Origin: Trametes villosa
Taxonomy: Eukaryota; Basidiomycota; Agaricomycetes; Polyporales; Polyporaceae
Assembly: GCA_002964805.2 (NCBI GenBank)
Contig: PUDQ02000018.1
Location: forward strand, 62,001 to 126,000
Direction of reading: 5' to 3'
Length of the DNA: 64,000 bases
The translations under genes and the position numbers were made by a program. The notes beneath the pieces were generated by a model. That model was not told the DNA's origin and searched no databases. It saw nothing but the letters and a program-made list of their open reading frames with translations. Positions 11,734 to 25,664 of this stretch are shown in pieces. Positions within the stretch are counted from its first letter, which is position 1. The number at the start of each line of letters is the position of its first letter.

Positions 11734-13229
11734 ATGGTGAGTGAATATGGCTCTTGTGAACAGAGCCGGAATGCTGAAGAAGAGTATGACAGAGGCCCAT
11801 CCTTCTTCAAGGTCTGTCTCCACAAAATGCGCATGCATAGCCTCTAGGACTTGACTGAATTCGTTATATACAGGCCACGAGCGTTCGCTCACCCAGATCA
11901 AGTTCAACCGCGAGGGAGATCTCCTATTCACATGCTCAAAGGATAGCACCATCAACGTCTGGTACACGCACAACGGAGAGCGGCTGGGGACGTACGACGG
12001 GCACAACGGGACGGTCTGGACGATCGATGTCGACAGTGGGTCCTTCCCCTACCTCATATCTTCATTGACTGACCTCATGGGACACTCCACTGTTCTCTTC
12101 GCCTCCGTGCCTCTGTTCTGCGCCGACTCTCCCCATCCTCATCTTTCCCCTACCCCCAATCTGTGTCCTATTCTCTGCGATCTTCTGCCGGCCTGCCGCC
12201 AATCCGCCGCGACATGCAGCATCATCCCGCTTCCTCGTCAGCGGTTCTGCCGACAACACGATGCGCCTCTGGTCCGTGGAGACCGGCAAGTGCCTCTACC
12301 GCTGGGACTTCCCGACCGCCGTCAAGCGCGTCGCGTTCAACGAGGACGACGACCAGATCGTCTGCATCACCGAGCAGCGCATGGGCTTCCAGGGCGCCGT
12401 GCGGATATTCGACATTAACCGGGACGGCGACGGCACGGAACGTGAGTACCCGCTTCAGTTGTGGTTGTACAAGCAGCGGAACCGCGGTCGAGCCATCGGC
12501 TGACTCGACTCGATCGTAGAATCCAAGGAGCCTGTCTCTATGTTCAACCCTGTCGGCTCCAAGGCCGTCGTCTGCGCATTCGCACACACAAACGACCTTA
12601 TCATCACTGGTCACGAGTCCGGCAAGGTCTCCCTGTTCGACGCCAAGTCTGGAGAGGAGGTCCAGCTGAACGAGCACGCGCACCGCGATACCGTCACCGA
12701 TCTGCAGCTCGCGCCTGACCGCTCATACTTCATCACGAGCAGCAAGGACAAGACGGCAAGGGTGCGTGGGGATCGTCGTTCATATTGCGCTTGTTTTGCT
12801 GAGCTTCCGCGGTATCAGATACACGAGACCCGGACACTGACAGTGCTCAAAACCTACGTCACCGAGACGCCGCTTAACAGCGCCGCTCTTGCTCCCGGCA
12901 AGCCTTACGTCCTGCTCGGCGGTGGACAGGATGCGATGAGCGTCACGACGACCTCGCTGCGGCAGGGAAAGTTCGAGACGCGGTTCTGGCACAAAGTCCT
13001 TGAGGAGGAGGTCGGCCGTGTCAAGGGCCACTTCGGCCCCGTAAACACGTAAGTCTGCCTGCGCTGCCCCACGCTGAACCGCGACTAATCGGACGGATGC
13101 AGTATCGCGGTATCGCCAAAGGGTGACTGCTACGCATCGGGAGGAGAAGACGGTTTCGTGCGCGTGCACCACTTCGACGAGAGCTACTTCCGCACGAAGC
13201 CGTATGGGGACCTGGAGATCGAGGATTAG
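11734..13229 (+). CDS. TIF34: Eukaryotic translation initiation factor 3 subunit I (WD40)
   Basis: Seven-bladed WD40 subunit of eIF3, which helps the 43S pre-initiation complex load mRNA. Exons are 11734-11736, 11793-11811, 11874-12035, 12220-12441, 12520-12761, 12819-13048 and 13103-13229, giving 334 aa, the usual family length. Family-specific strings include [102 protein letters not shown] and the terminal [14 protein letters not shown]. The start is unusual. The frame upstream of RPILL is closed by a stop, so the only in-frame ATG is at 11734, followed at once by a GTGAGT donor. The first coding exon is thus just the start codon. AMP deaminase follows on the same strand with its own promoter space. 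Confidence 0.93.
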
Positions 13230-13646
13230 AGGCTGAGTGTACGATATCGCGAGGCGTGTGTACGTGTAGGCCGCGCCATTGTCGCCGGCCTTTCGTCGGG
13301 GTGCTGTTCTTGTGCTGCTTGTCTCTACACGCTTTCAGCTGTAGCCATACTGTATCATTCCCCCGTGTGATGCACGTTCGTCTCCACGCGCCGTCCGCGC
13401 TGCGTCTTGTGTCGAGATCGTCGGCTCGCGAACCTGGACGGTTTCCTTTCCCGGAGAGACACGGGCCTGATCGAGGGCGCACCGTTCAGGCGCCCGCGCT
13501 CAGCAGTTTTCGATCGCGCCGGCGGTCGCGGCGACTGGGTTGATAATAAACGTTCATCTGCTCGGTCCTGCAGCTGCCCGACGCGCCCAGTGTCCACCAC
13601 GCCGCCCGCACTGACGACGAGCACGAGCCCGAGCCCGAGCCCGAGC
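13230..13646. other. Intergenic spacer, eIF3i to AMP deaminase
   Basis: A 417-bp tandem spacer. It should contain the eIF3i 3' UTR and the AMP deaminase promoter. Just before the deaminase start is a short run of GAGCCC repeats (about 13620-13645). No gene is seen. Confidence 0.5.
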
Positions 13647-16600
13647 ATGGCGCACGAACCCAGCCCGCTGATCCCGCACCTGCGCCGCGAGGACAGCACG
13701 ACGGCCGAGACGCTCGTCATCCCCGACTCGAGGGACGAGTCGCGCTCGCCGCCGGCGGTCGACGCCTCAAAAGGCTTTTTCGACTACAACGAGGAGAAGA
13801 ACCTGCACCACGTATGTCCGCCATCAGCTGTGCTAAATCTCGGAATCAGCATGTGTTAAGCGAGACACCCACCACCACCCAGATCGAGGAAAAGCTCCTC
13901 GCGCACCGTCGCGGCTCGGACGCGGGCGCCGCCTCGCGCCCTGGCTCGGTCGCTAACTCCCCGAACCTAGCCCCGAATATCCATCATGTCGACGCGCCGC
14001 ACCTCAGCCTCAAGCTGGGCACCATCGTGGAGCCCTCCCCGCTACTCGCGACCGGGCGCCTACCGGATCCTGCGAAGAGCCCGGTCGTGCAGCCCGCTGA
14101 CTTGAAGGGCAAGGGCAGGCTTTCTGGTACGCCCGCCCGATCTCTATGTCACGCGAGATAGACTCTCAGACCGAGCCCGCATTAGAGCCGTTGATTCCGC
14201 CTGAGAACATCCCGATCCTCGAGGCTCTAGAACGCTGCCTCGACCTCCGGGACAGGTACATGCACGTCTCCGGCCAGAAGCTCGGCTTCAACCCGCGCGA
14301 CCACGACGGCGCGTTCACCGGGCTCGACGACGACATCTCGACCGTGTCCGGCGTGCGCCCCGAGGTCGACTGGGAGTCGCGCGCGGCGCCGAAGAACGTG
14401 TTCAAGAAGTGGCGGATCTACCCGCGCCCGCCGCCGCCGCACTGGCACTGGCACGGGAAGCAGACGATTGCGCCGAGCAATGCGGGGTACGAGACGCCGC
14501 CGGACGAGGAGTTCGAGTTTGAGCAGTGCGAGATACCTGGCCCTCACCAGCTCGACTTCAGTATCGACGAGAGGGGCGTGTACCAAGTCTACGATCCTTC
14601 TGCAGGTGTGTATAACCTTAGTCAATACTTCGGGCGGGGCTGACCTGAACGGATACTAGGTGATTGCAAGAAGCCTGTGTTTGAGGTACCCACCATCCGA
14701 GAGTATTTCCTTGACCTAGAGAAGGTCCTCGCGGTCATCTGCGATGGTCCCACGAAGAGCTTCGCGTTCCGGAGGTTGAATTACCTCGCGAGCAAGTTCA
14801 CGATGTACTCACTGCTCAACGAACCGCAAGAGCTGGCGGAGATCAAGAGCGTTCCCCATCGGTACGTATCCGTGAGCACAATTCGAGGAGGATGTAGCTG
14901 ACGATGCTGCCCATAGCGACTTCTACAACGTCCGTAAGGTCGATACCCACGTTCACCACTCGAGCAGCATGAACCAAAAGCACTTGCTGCGATTCATCAA
15001 GTCCAAGATGAAGCGCAGCCCTAATGTACGCCGATCCCTCTATTACAATCCGAACCTTTCAGACTCTGACCGCTCTTTGCAGGACGTTGTCATCTTCCGA
15101 GACGGCAAAGAGCTCACCCTCGAGGAGGTGTTTAAGTCACTCAACCTCACTGCATACGACCTCTCCATAGACACGCTCGACATGCACGCGCACCAAGATT
15201 CGTTCCACCGATTTGACAAGTTCAACCTGAAGTACAACCCCCTCGGAGAGTCGAGGTTGAGGGAGATCTTCCTCAAGACTGACAACTATATCCACGGCCG
15301 GTACCTTGCAGAGCTTACGAAGGGTTCGTTGTGGTCTTGTTCGATGACCACGTCGCTATGCTCACGACGTGTATAGAGGTCATGACGGATTTGGAGCAAA
15401 GCAAATACCAGGTGCGTATTCCCCCTCCAACCGCATCGCGTTACATCCGCTCAAACGGATATCCGTAGAACTGCGAATGGCGGATCAGCATCTACGGCCG
15501 GAAGCGCGACGAGTGGGACAAGCTCGCGAAGTGGATCGTCAACAACAAGCTCTACTCGCACAATGTGCGCTGGCTAATCCAAGTACCGCGTCTCTACGAC
15601 GTATACAAGCAAAATGGCTCGATTGCGACGTTCGAGGACATCGTCCGCAGTCAGTACCCCCATGCGGTCCATCGAATCACTCTGACATGCTTTCGCAGAT
15701 GTCTTCGAACCCCTGTTCGAGGTGACGAAGGACCCCTCGTCGCACCCAGAGCTCCACGTCTTCCTCCAGCGGGTTATCGGCTTCGACACCGTCGACGACG
15801 AGTCCAAGACGGAGCGGCGGTTCCACAGGAAGTTCCCGTACCCGCGCCTCTGGGACGCCAAGGAGTCGCCGCCATATTCCTACTGGTATGATTCACGTTA
15901 CCTGGCACCGACGTCCGAGACGCTCACAGCGCACAACGCAGGGTATACTACATGTACGCGAACATCGCCAGCGTGAACCAATGGCGGCGGCAGCGCGGAT
16001 TTTGTCAGTATCCTCTCTCTTCCCCTTGGCCCATATACCCGTTCTGACCCCACATCTTTTCCCTCAGCAACCTTCGTGTTCCGCCCGCACTGCGGCGAGG
16101 CGGGCGACCCGGAGCACCTCGCGTCCGCGTACCTCACCGCGCACTCGATCTCGCACGGCATCCTGCTGCGCAAGGTGCCCGCGCTGCAGTACCTCTTCTA
16201 CCTCAAGCAGATCGGGCTCGCGATGAGCCCGCTGAGCAACAACGCGCTCTTCCTCGCGTACGAGCGCAACCCGATCCCCGAGTTCTTCAAGGTCGGCCTC
16301 AACGTGAGCCTGAGCACGGACGATCCCCTTCAGTTCCACTTCACCAAGGTGCGTGTCACTGTCTCTCGTGCATGCTGAGATGACATTGATACCCGGCACG
16401 TTATGTAGGAACCCCTGCTGGAGGAGTACAGCGTCGCCGCACACGTACGTCTTACCGCTAGCTTCCATCTTCCCCTCACCGCTCACGCCTCCGTTTCGTG
16501 CGTAGATCTACAAACTCCCACAAAGCTCGCTCGCCGAGCTCGCGCGCAACTCCGTCATCCAGAGCGGGTTCGAGATGGAGGTCAAGCGCCACTGGCTCGG

Positions 16601-16854
16601 CCAGACGTGGTACCTCCCCGGCGCCGCGGGCAACGACATCCACAAGGTGCGTCCGCGCGTCATCCGCAGCACCCCGCCCCGCCCCGCTGACCGCTGACCG
16701 CACACGTTGCACGCTGCAGACGAACGTCCCGAACCTGCGGCTGGAGTACCGCCGGCAGACGCTCGTGGAGGAGCTGACGATGATCCGGACGAAGCGGAGC
16801 GTCGAGTCGCAGGCGTACGTTTTCCCGGCCGCGCAGCCGCAGGCGCACGCGTAG
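13647..16854 (+). CDS. AMD1: AMP deaminase
   Basis: Converts AMP to IMP and ammonia in the purine nucleotide cycle. Fourteen exons: 13647-13811, 13850-14126, 14162-14605, 14660-14861, 14917-15025, 15083-15323, 15377-15411, 15469-15649, 15699-15885, 15942-16003, 16068-16348, 16409-16444, 16506-16646 and 16720-16854; 831 aa. The first about 250 residues are a variable regulatory region. The catalytic barrel is clear: metal-binding [112 protein letters not shown] and [21 protein letters not shown]. The two introns in the N-terminal region would be only 38 and 35 nt. They are needed to remove in-frame stops but are very short, so these joins are the least sure part. The ATG chosen is the first in frame with the conserved N-terminal block. 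Confidence 0.93.
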
Positions 16855-17420
16855 TGGAACGGTGGAACTCGAAGGTACTTGGTAGCATATGATAGTACAG
16901 TGGTGGCGTGCATGTAGGATACGATACGTACGTACAAACCTAGAATCCCTACTCCATGATCGCCGCCGCTGGTGGCAGACTGGTCGGCTACCGTGATTCA
17001 CCTCGGAGATGAGGGAGTCCAGGACTTTGGCGTGCAGTTCCACCAGGACTCTCCGCATGACGATATGCGTGGATTGTCGTAGGAGTGCCAAGCCACCGAC
17101 CTGTCGAACACCAAGAAGCTTGACCTCTGAGCTCACGACATTGACCGCGATGCACGAACCGACAAACCCTTGGAAGGTTACCCACTTCCGAGCTGTAGAC
17201 TATAGAGTTGCCAAAGACCAAGAAGGCACACAAGTGGAAATGAGAGAGCGGAAAGTGAGTGAAGTCTATACGGAGCCGGTGCCGGGTGCTGATACTACAA
17301 ACAACTATTGCGACATATTATACAGTTCATTACACGTCCTCTTCATCGTCGTCATCATTGCTGTCGTCTGCTTCCGACCCATCTAACAAGTAGCAGTGCG
17401 AGAGGAGGGGGGAGGGGCGC
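16855..17420. other. Convergent intergenic region
   Basis: 566 bp between the 3' ends of AMP deaminase (+) and pyruvate decarboxylase (-). No open frame with recognisable features; presumably two 3' UTRs and terminators. Confidence 0.5.
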
Positions 17421-19750
<2,330 letters not shown>

Positions 19751-19823
19751 TCTAGGAGCGGTGGATGTGGTGGTGGTGGGTTGGACAGGGGGCTGTTGTG
19801 CCATTTGGGGGCGCGGCGGGGGG

Positions 19824-19832
19824 CTTATATAC
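19824..19832 (-). promoter_or_regulatory. TATA box of pyruvate decarboxylase
   Basis: Reads GTATATAAG on minus, about 75 bases upstream of the ATG at 19750 and about 20 from the alternative ATG at 19804. The spacing supports the downstream start codon. Confidence 0.65.
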
Positions 19833-21629
19833 GGGAGGGGTGTGGTGGTGGACGAGGATCGGAGGTGGAGGAGGCGCGATGGGCGATGGGAGGATAAGCA
19901 GGCGCGGATCTGAGGTCGGAGAGGAGACTAGAGCCGAACCCGCCGCTGGGCCCGTCCGAGTGCAGTCCATGGCCTGGCCGTGCTCGAGACAGTCCGACGC
20001 AGCCCATGGCGCCCCCAACCGCAGATTAGATTAGATTGCTCCCGCAATCTCCCCCCGATCGCACGCAGGCCACTTGACCCCCCCGTACCTGCCGCACCTC
20101 TCTCCGCCAAGTACCGCCCATGTACGCGCCATAAAGCTCCTCTGGAAGCCGCGCGAACGCCTGCACAAACCGCACATCTCGAACAGACGACCCTGCACAG
20201 GCCCCGCCGCCGGTGCTCTAGATTCGCCTCCATTCTAGACCGCCGGCCACAACGAGCGCCCACACCCAGTGCGGCCCCGGCCGACTCTCCGCCCCGCGCA
20301 AATTACTCGCCAACGCGTGCTGCCGCCGCCCCCGCCTGGCGGTGCGGGCCAATGAAATCCGCGCACGGCGCGGCGCGCTGAGAGACTCCGAGACTCACGT
20401 CTGGGCAGCCCCCGTTCTGGAACGCGAGGCTAAGGTGCTCTGCAACAACGTTCAGCGCGCGGCGCTCGCGGCTCGCGGCTGCGCGGGTCCTCCTTAATCT
20501 TGGGCTTGCTCAGCGCGTCGGGCCAACGCGCGAAGCGCGCACCGTGTCCCGCCGCCGCACGGAGCGGCTTGGTCCTCTTGCGCGAGCCACCCCGGAAACG
20601 TTCGTCCTGGCTATTGCCATTGGACGACTTTGCGCTGGGATATTCACAATCGATAGCTATCGCGCGCGACATCAGACGACTCGCCTTGCGAGATGGATAG
20701 AAGCGGAGCAACTGTCAGTAAACGGGGTCCCTTGACGTCGGCGCCCATGGCCATGCATGCCCGCATAGCTTGCGATGAGGCCTCAGGAACGTTGCACACG
20801 AGCACCCGCGCGTGGCGGGCTGCGGGAGGCGGTGCGAGCTCATCTCCTGGTGCTCGAAATAGCACGCCGTCAACCTCGAGGACACAATGAATATGCGACA
20901 AACATACCTCCCAATCGCCGGGCGCGGCAGATCTGCCGCAGAGCTAATCAGGGTCACCGACGGGATAGAAGCGAATGGAAGCGCGGTCTATGTTCGTACT
21001 ATTCGGCGCGGCGCCGCGCTCGACACGCAAAGTCTTAGTCTATGCAGCGGGAAAGAAGCTGAAAAGTGATCGCAAAGTTGCAATAACCGCTAAGATGATA
21101 CACCAGCCAGTCATGTCGTGAGAGGTCGTGAGGGGGCGAGCACGAGTAGCTAGCAGCAGTAGCAAATGGTCCTCAAGTGTGAAGTGTGAACAGCCGTCGG
21201 AAGACCCGACTGCAAGTATATCTGCAGGGGGACCCGTCGGCCAAGTGTCCGGTTGCGGGTATCGCGGAGTAAGGGTAGGTAACGGGTAGTTGTGCCACGG
21301 CTGCGCGGCGACGAACGATCCGGGAATAGGGCAAATCTGAGGGGCGGAAGGGGGGAAGAGCGAGTGGAAACCTGTCCAGTGGGGGTTGGGGGGCGGGGAG
21401 AGTCTATGTTCCTTTTGTACAGGGCGCCGGGCTGGTCGACAGTGGGCAACGGGACGTGCGTGCATGAAGCCGGGGACGGGTCTAAGCTGATAATGATAGC
21501 GCAAACGCGGCGAGCATGGCTACGGCGAGCGGCCATGGTGAAACCGACAGCGAGGACAGCGCGCCACTGCTATAGGGAAAACCCCACGGCGGATCAGCGA
21601 GCGCTCGGACCGAGGATTTGCGATCGCAC
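19833..21629. other. Intergenic region, no supported gene
   Basis: About 1.8 kb upstream of pyruvate decarboxylase and downstream of the secreted protein. Its right-hand part is less GC-rich. A minus-strand stretch near 20640-20900 translates with IHCVLEVDGVLFR, faintly like a BTB-domain start, but the frame then becomes unrecognisable. It could be a relic or chance. Confidence 0.45.
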
Positions 21630-22820
21630 TTACTTCGCGGCTGCGGGTCTCGAGACGATGCTGACTGTGAGCACGGCGACGAAGCCGTCGACGGGGAGCG
21701 TGTTCGCGTTCCCGACGCTCTGGTCGTGGTTCACCCCTTCCGTAGAGTTGGAGAGGATCCCCGAGACGTAGAGCGCGTCGGTCTTGTAGGTGTAGCCGCC
21801 GAACGATGTCTGCCCCGAGAACGACGTCCCGTTCGTGATATTCGCTGTGGGTATCAACTGCGACTGTGCTGTCGCGTTGCCCACTAGCCAGTCTCTGCAG
21901 GGGCAAAGTGAGCCCATGCGGCTGACACCTTCCAGCTAGGATGCTTACCGGCCAAGGTTGTATCTGGAGATACGGAGTCAGCCCCAAGCACGGTGCATCG
22001 AAACATTCAGACGTACCCATTGAATACAATATCGTGACCCACTGGAATGACAGTTGATCTCATGTGGTAGCGGGAGAAATAGAAGACACTTACTCTGTAT
22101 GGGCAACTCGTATGATGTAGCCATGAAATATGCACCACTTCTGCACGTCAGCACACGGAAGGACACTCGGGTTGACGAGGCACTAACCTGTTTGCATCGT
22201 CCCCGTCCTGTATCCAGTAGCGGAAGTGGTTGCCGCCCTTGATAGTCTCTTGGCACGTCCCAAGCTCAGGATCGCCGTAGTCCCACCTCAGCTCGGACGT
22301 CTCGTTCACTACACATCGCGTGAGCTATATGCAGAGAGTTTGGGAATGATAGCACTTGCCTTGGCCATTGCCATCCCCGAGGTTGGCTGTTTGCGCGTCT
22401 CCAGCATGTTGACCGAGACATTCCGCGCCGAACCCGACAGACCTACACTTGCGTTGGAAAGTCGAACAAGCTGGCGCGTCGAAAGGTACTCACAGCCAGT
22501 AATTGCGCAGGCCGCCGTTATCCTCCGAGTCCACCAGGACGTCCGAGTCTGAGTTGCCGGAGAGGATGACGTTCAGCGGCTCTCCGAGACCACCGGTATT
22601 CGGTGCAATCTGCCCCTCCGCTCAGCGTCCGCACACCCACGAGCAGCAGGGCGCTTACCGTGAGCATGCTACCACCCGCCTGCGTGGGATCATAGAAGCC
22701 TTCTGGGGGCACGGAGCGGTTCGCTCTCCGCCAGAGCGGGCTGGGGGACCGGGCATGCTCGCGCGCAAAGGAGAGTGCGGGGGCGCAGAGGAGAAAGAGG
22801 ACGAGGGTCGCGGAGGCCAT
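21630..22820 (-). CDS. Secreted protein of unknown function
   Basis: Predicted 277 aa from eight exons: 22820-22659, 22609-22494, 22442-22360, 22308-22188, 22140-22094, 22041-22017, 21963-21949 and 21894-21630. The N-terminus MASATLVLFLLCAPALSFA is a clear signal peptide. The body carries YDPTQAGGSML, GLGEPLNVILSGNSD, ECLGQH, ANLGDGNGQ, TIKGGNHFRYW, GHDIVFNGYNLGRDWLVGNA and GVNHDQSVGN. From memory this matches a family of secreted basidiomycete proteins without assigned function; I do not recognise an enzyme active site. Several Asn-X-Ser/Thr sites are visible. Intron 3 uses a GC donor (AAG then GCAAGT) and the seventh exon is 15 nt. A TATA box lies about 165 bases upstream. Confidence 0.8.
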
Positions 22821-22982
22821 GTTGGCTGGCAAGCACGGCGGCGGCGGTGGGTGCGGGTGCAGGTGGAGGGTAAAGAGTGACGAGCGTATCGAGGGCGGGC
22901 GGCCGAGGGAGGCGGCGCGATGGTCAAGAGCAAGCCGGAAATTGGTCCTTTCCGAATCGGGCGACAGCTCCTGCACCCGCCT

Positions 22983-22992
22983 CTTATATAAG
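22983..22992 (-). promoter_or_regulatory. TATA box of the secreted protein gene
   Basis: Palindromic CTTATATAAG about 165 bases upstream of the ATG at 22820, leaving room for a 5' leader of roughly 130 nt. Confidence 0.55.
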
Positions 22993-23972
22993 CGGGACAA
23001 TAATTGGAACAGCTCGCGCGCATCCCCGTTGTCCTCGAACTGCCCGGCGCCGGTACCTCGCTTGAATGGGCTCTCTATGACATCTTGCCATCGGGCGCTG
23101 TTGCGCGGGCTCGCTTCCTCGCTGTTCGGCGTGTTGCCAGCGATGCGGCGCACAGCATGCGCTGGGGTCGGGGTGTGCCCGCCGTCGCGTGGCGTGCCAC
23201 CAAGCTACCGCGCAGTTGCGGTCTCGCGCCCTCTCGACATGCCGCCGTGCAGGTCAGACAAACCATCGTCTATCAGGATCGTCTTCACTTGGTGCCACCC
23301 GCAGTTCCAGAAATAGCCTCAACAAACGGCACCCGACAGAATTCGCTTTTTTGGATGTCTCTCACAACAATCCACGGTACGTACAACCTACCAGCACTGC
23401 CTGAATGGTACGACATTATGCTGCCTGGACTGCATCGATAGCGTTGGCCGTGCTTGCGGACCGAGAGTGTGTCATAAGATTGACAAAGGGTACGCATTGC
23501 CGACGTGCCTTCGAGTGGTTCGAGCGCGCAGCGCGCGCGAAGTTGCACTGCCTTGACCGCGAGAGAACGACCGGACTGCTTGGCGGGTTCCTAGACTGCG
23601 ACTCGTCTTGTATTTTGTTTCCACGGAGAGACAGACGAGCCATTGTTCTCTGGCGCCAGAGGACACCGGCCGGGATTTTCGCTGTCGTATGTGGTCGAGC
23701 AGTGGTTGGAGTGGTTGTGGGGGCGTGGCAGGAGAGCCGCCGGTATTTCAACTGCGCCGCAGCGTTGAACGATTTCCCAGGTTCCAGTACTCTCAAGAGC
23801 ATTCTCCTCGAGAACAAGAATTGACTAGTTGTTCTCCCTAAGTAGACGTACCGACATGCCGGACACAGGACGTAACGAGTTCTCAGTTCGCTGCATGGAA
23901 CGGCGTGCATATAGATGGAGGTACGTACCGCAACTACATGTGCGTCAACGCCACAAGCTGCTGTTTTTTTGT
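22993..23972. other. Intergenic region, no supported gene
   Basis: Nearly 1 kb between the aldo/keto reductase stop and the promoter of the secreted protein gene. Open frames here are short, Arg-rich and without motifs. Confidence 0.45.
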
Positions 23973-25351
23973 TCATAGATGGATGCCACCTGTGGTCATC
24001 TGCCAGCCTAGCTGCTCGTACGTCCACCCGAAACATGATCCTCCCAGGTCCGGTGAGTGGAATCCACACACGCTCCTGTGCATACCAGGCTTCGTGTGCA
24101 GGTTGTTTAGGACCTCCATCTCTTCCGTGCTCAAGTTCACGAGCTGCCGTCGATTATCAGTGATTACAGCCCAGACTTTCACCGTCTGAATACATGCCTG
24201 CAGGTTCTCTTCCAGGCGCGCAACATGCAACGTCTTCGGTATCACCGCCGTCCCGCGCTGCACGGCCCAATTCAGCAGGACCTGCGCAGGTGTCGTTAGC
24301 ATCTCGGGACACGAGTGGGCCTCAGCGATAGCCCTGATATCCGTGTCGTCCGCGAACTTGTGCTTGCCCAGTGGCGAGTACGCAGTGAGCAAAATGCCGT
24401 GCGCAGTACAGAAAGCAAGCAAGTCGTGCTGCGGGAGGCACGGGTGGAGCTCCACCTGGTTCACGGCGGGGACGATGGTCGAATGCGCGAGCAGCGCGGA
24501 GAGGGTCTTGATGCTGAAGTTCGACACGCCTATGGCCTTGACTTTTCCTGCGGAAGACGCCGGCATCCTCAGCACCGTCAGGACGGCCGCAGGCAACGTA
24601 GATGTCAATTACCTGTGGCCAACAAACGCTCCATCTGGTGCCATGTCTCGATGAAGGTCGGCGACTCTTCTGGCCGCAGCGTCCTCCCTACTCGAAAGAT
24701 TGAGATCTGCCAACTGTCTCTGCTGCGCGTGAATAATGACCGTACCTGCATCGTCGAAGGCCATCGGCCAGTGCATCAAGTACAGGTCCACGTAGTTGAC
24801 CCCAAGTTTTGACAGGCTGGTTTGCAGAGCCTCTTGGACCCGCCCGTGATCTTTCTGGCTGCGTGCGTAAAATTGCACGTCGGTCGTGCTGAACAGGTTA
24901 CTAGCTAGCGGGATGATTGGCTCACTCTAGCTTTGTAGTGAGGAAGACCTCACTCCGTGGTACGTCCGTCTCCTTCAGCGCTCTGCCCACCGACTCTTCA
25001 TTCCCTGGATTCAACGAATAGCTCAGCTCCCTGAACTGAGTATGCTGTCTAGGAAGCTCACCATAGTTTGCTGCCTGCGAGGTGATCATCGCTCAGCCTG
25101 TGCATCGTGCGCAGCAATGATGTTACTTTACCGTATCTATAAGTCGATACCCCAGAGACAACGCATTCTTGACCATCTCGGTGATGTGTGCCCCTTCGCC
25201 CGCTTTTCCCATCCAACACCTGCCAACCCACCATCGGCGATTGGTTTTCTCGCCAACACCATAAGCGATACACCACTCACCCGACGCCAATTGCGGGCAT
25301 ATACGTCCCATTGTTGAGTTGGAAGCGGCTTTGAGCGTGGGTTGGCGACAT
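23973..25351 (-). CDS. Aldo/keto reductase
   Basis: NAD(P)H-dependent oxidoreductase of the AKR superfamily, 318 aa (331 if the last optional intron is retained). Exons: 25351-25281, 25219-25132, 25074-25062, 25004-24926, 24858-24746, 24669-24613 and 24547-23973. The last contains a probable in-frame 39-nt intron at 24182-24144. The catalytic tetrad is visible: Asp and Tyr in DTAANYGNEESVG, Lys in FLTTKL, His in YLMHWPMAF. Further signatures are MPAIGVGCW, TGKVKAIGVSNFSIKTL, VNQVELHP, AYSPLGKHK, LLNWAVQRGTAVIPKT and the C-terminal GMHRSVCGFHSPDLGGSCFGW. The third exon is only 13 nt and codes for AANYG, including the catalytic tyrosine. Substrate not predictable; fungal relatives reduce aldehydes and sugars. 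Confidence 0.9.
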
Positions 25352-25664
25352 CGAGGTAATGCTAGTCAACGATGTCGGTAGCGCCACCAGTACCTCGTGG
25401 AAGTTGTTCAAGTGCTCCTCGCTCTAACGCAGGGTTGCGGGGCATGATAGGGATGGCGATTTCCCAGGAGAGCGTATCTGTAACGATCTAACCACCCTAC
25501 TACTTGTGGGCGCACAACATGCGGCACACGTTGTTCGATGTGGGAGCGAGTATCCCGCGAGCGCGAACAGCGCAGTAAACCTATATTGTTACAACTTCAT
25601 ACCAACACACCCAACTCGGGGCTCCCAAAGCACACCAGCACATCTCCTGCGCCGCGCCGCCCGC
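25352..25664. other. Intergenic spacer
   Basis: 313 bp between the nuclease stop and the aldo/keto reductase start, both on minus. It holds the reductase promoter; no clear TATA box. Confidence 0.4.

Noticed and set aside
19751..19804. Alternative pyruvate decarboxylase start at 19804
   Set aside because: It lies about 20 bases from the TATA box, so transcription would probably begin after it; kept as a less likely option.
20644..20901. Possible BTB-domain relic on minus (IHCVLEVDGVLFR)
   Set aside because: Only one short string resembles a BTB start; the next conserved block (HRYFLERDS-type) is missing and no splice sites restore it.
22518..23153. 211-codon minus-strand frame at the start of the secreted protein gene
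   Set aside because: Only its part from 22820 on encodes the signal peptide; the upstream portion covers the TATA box and leader and has no family sequence.
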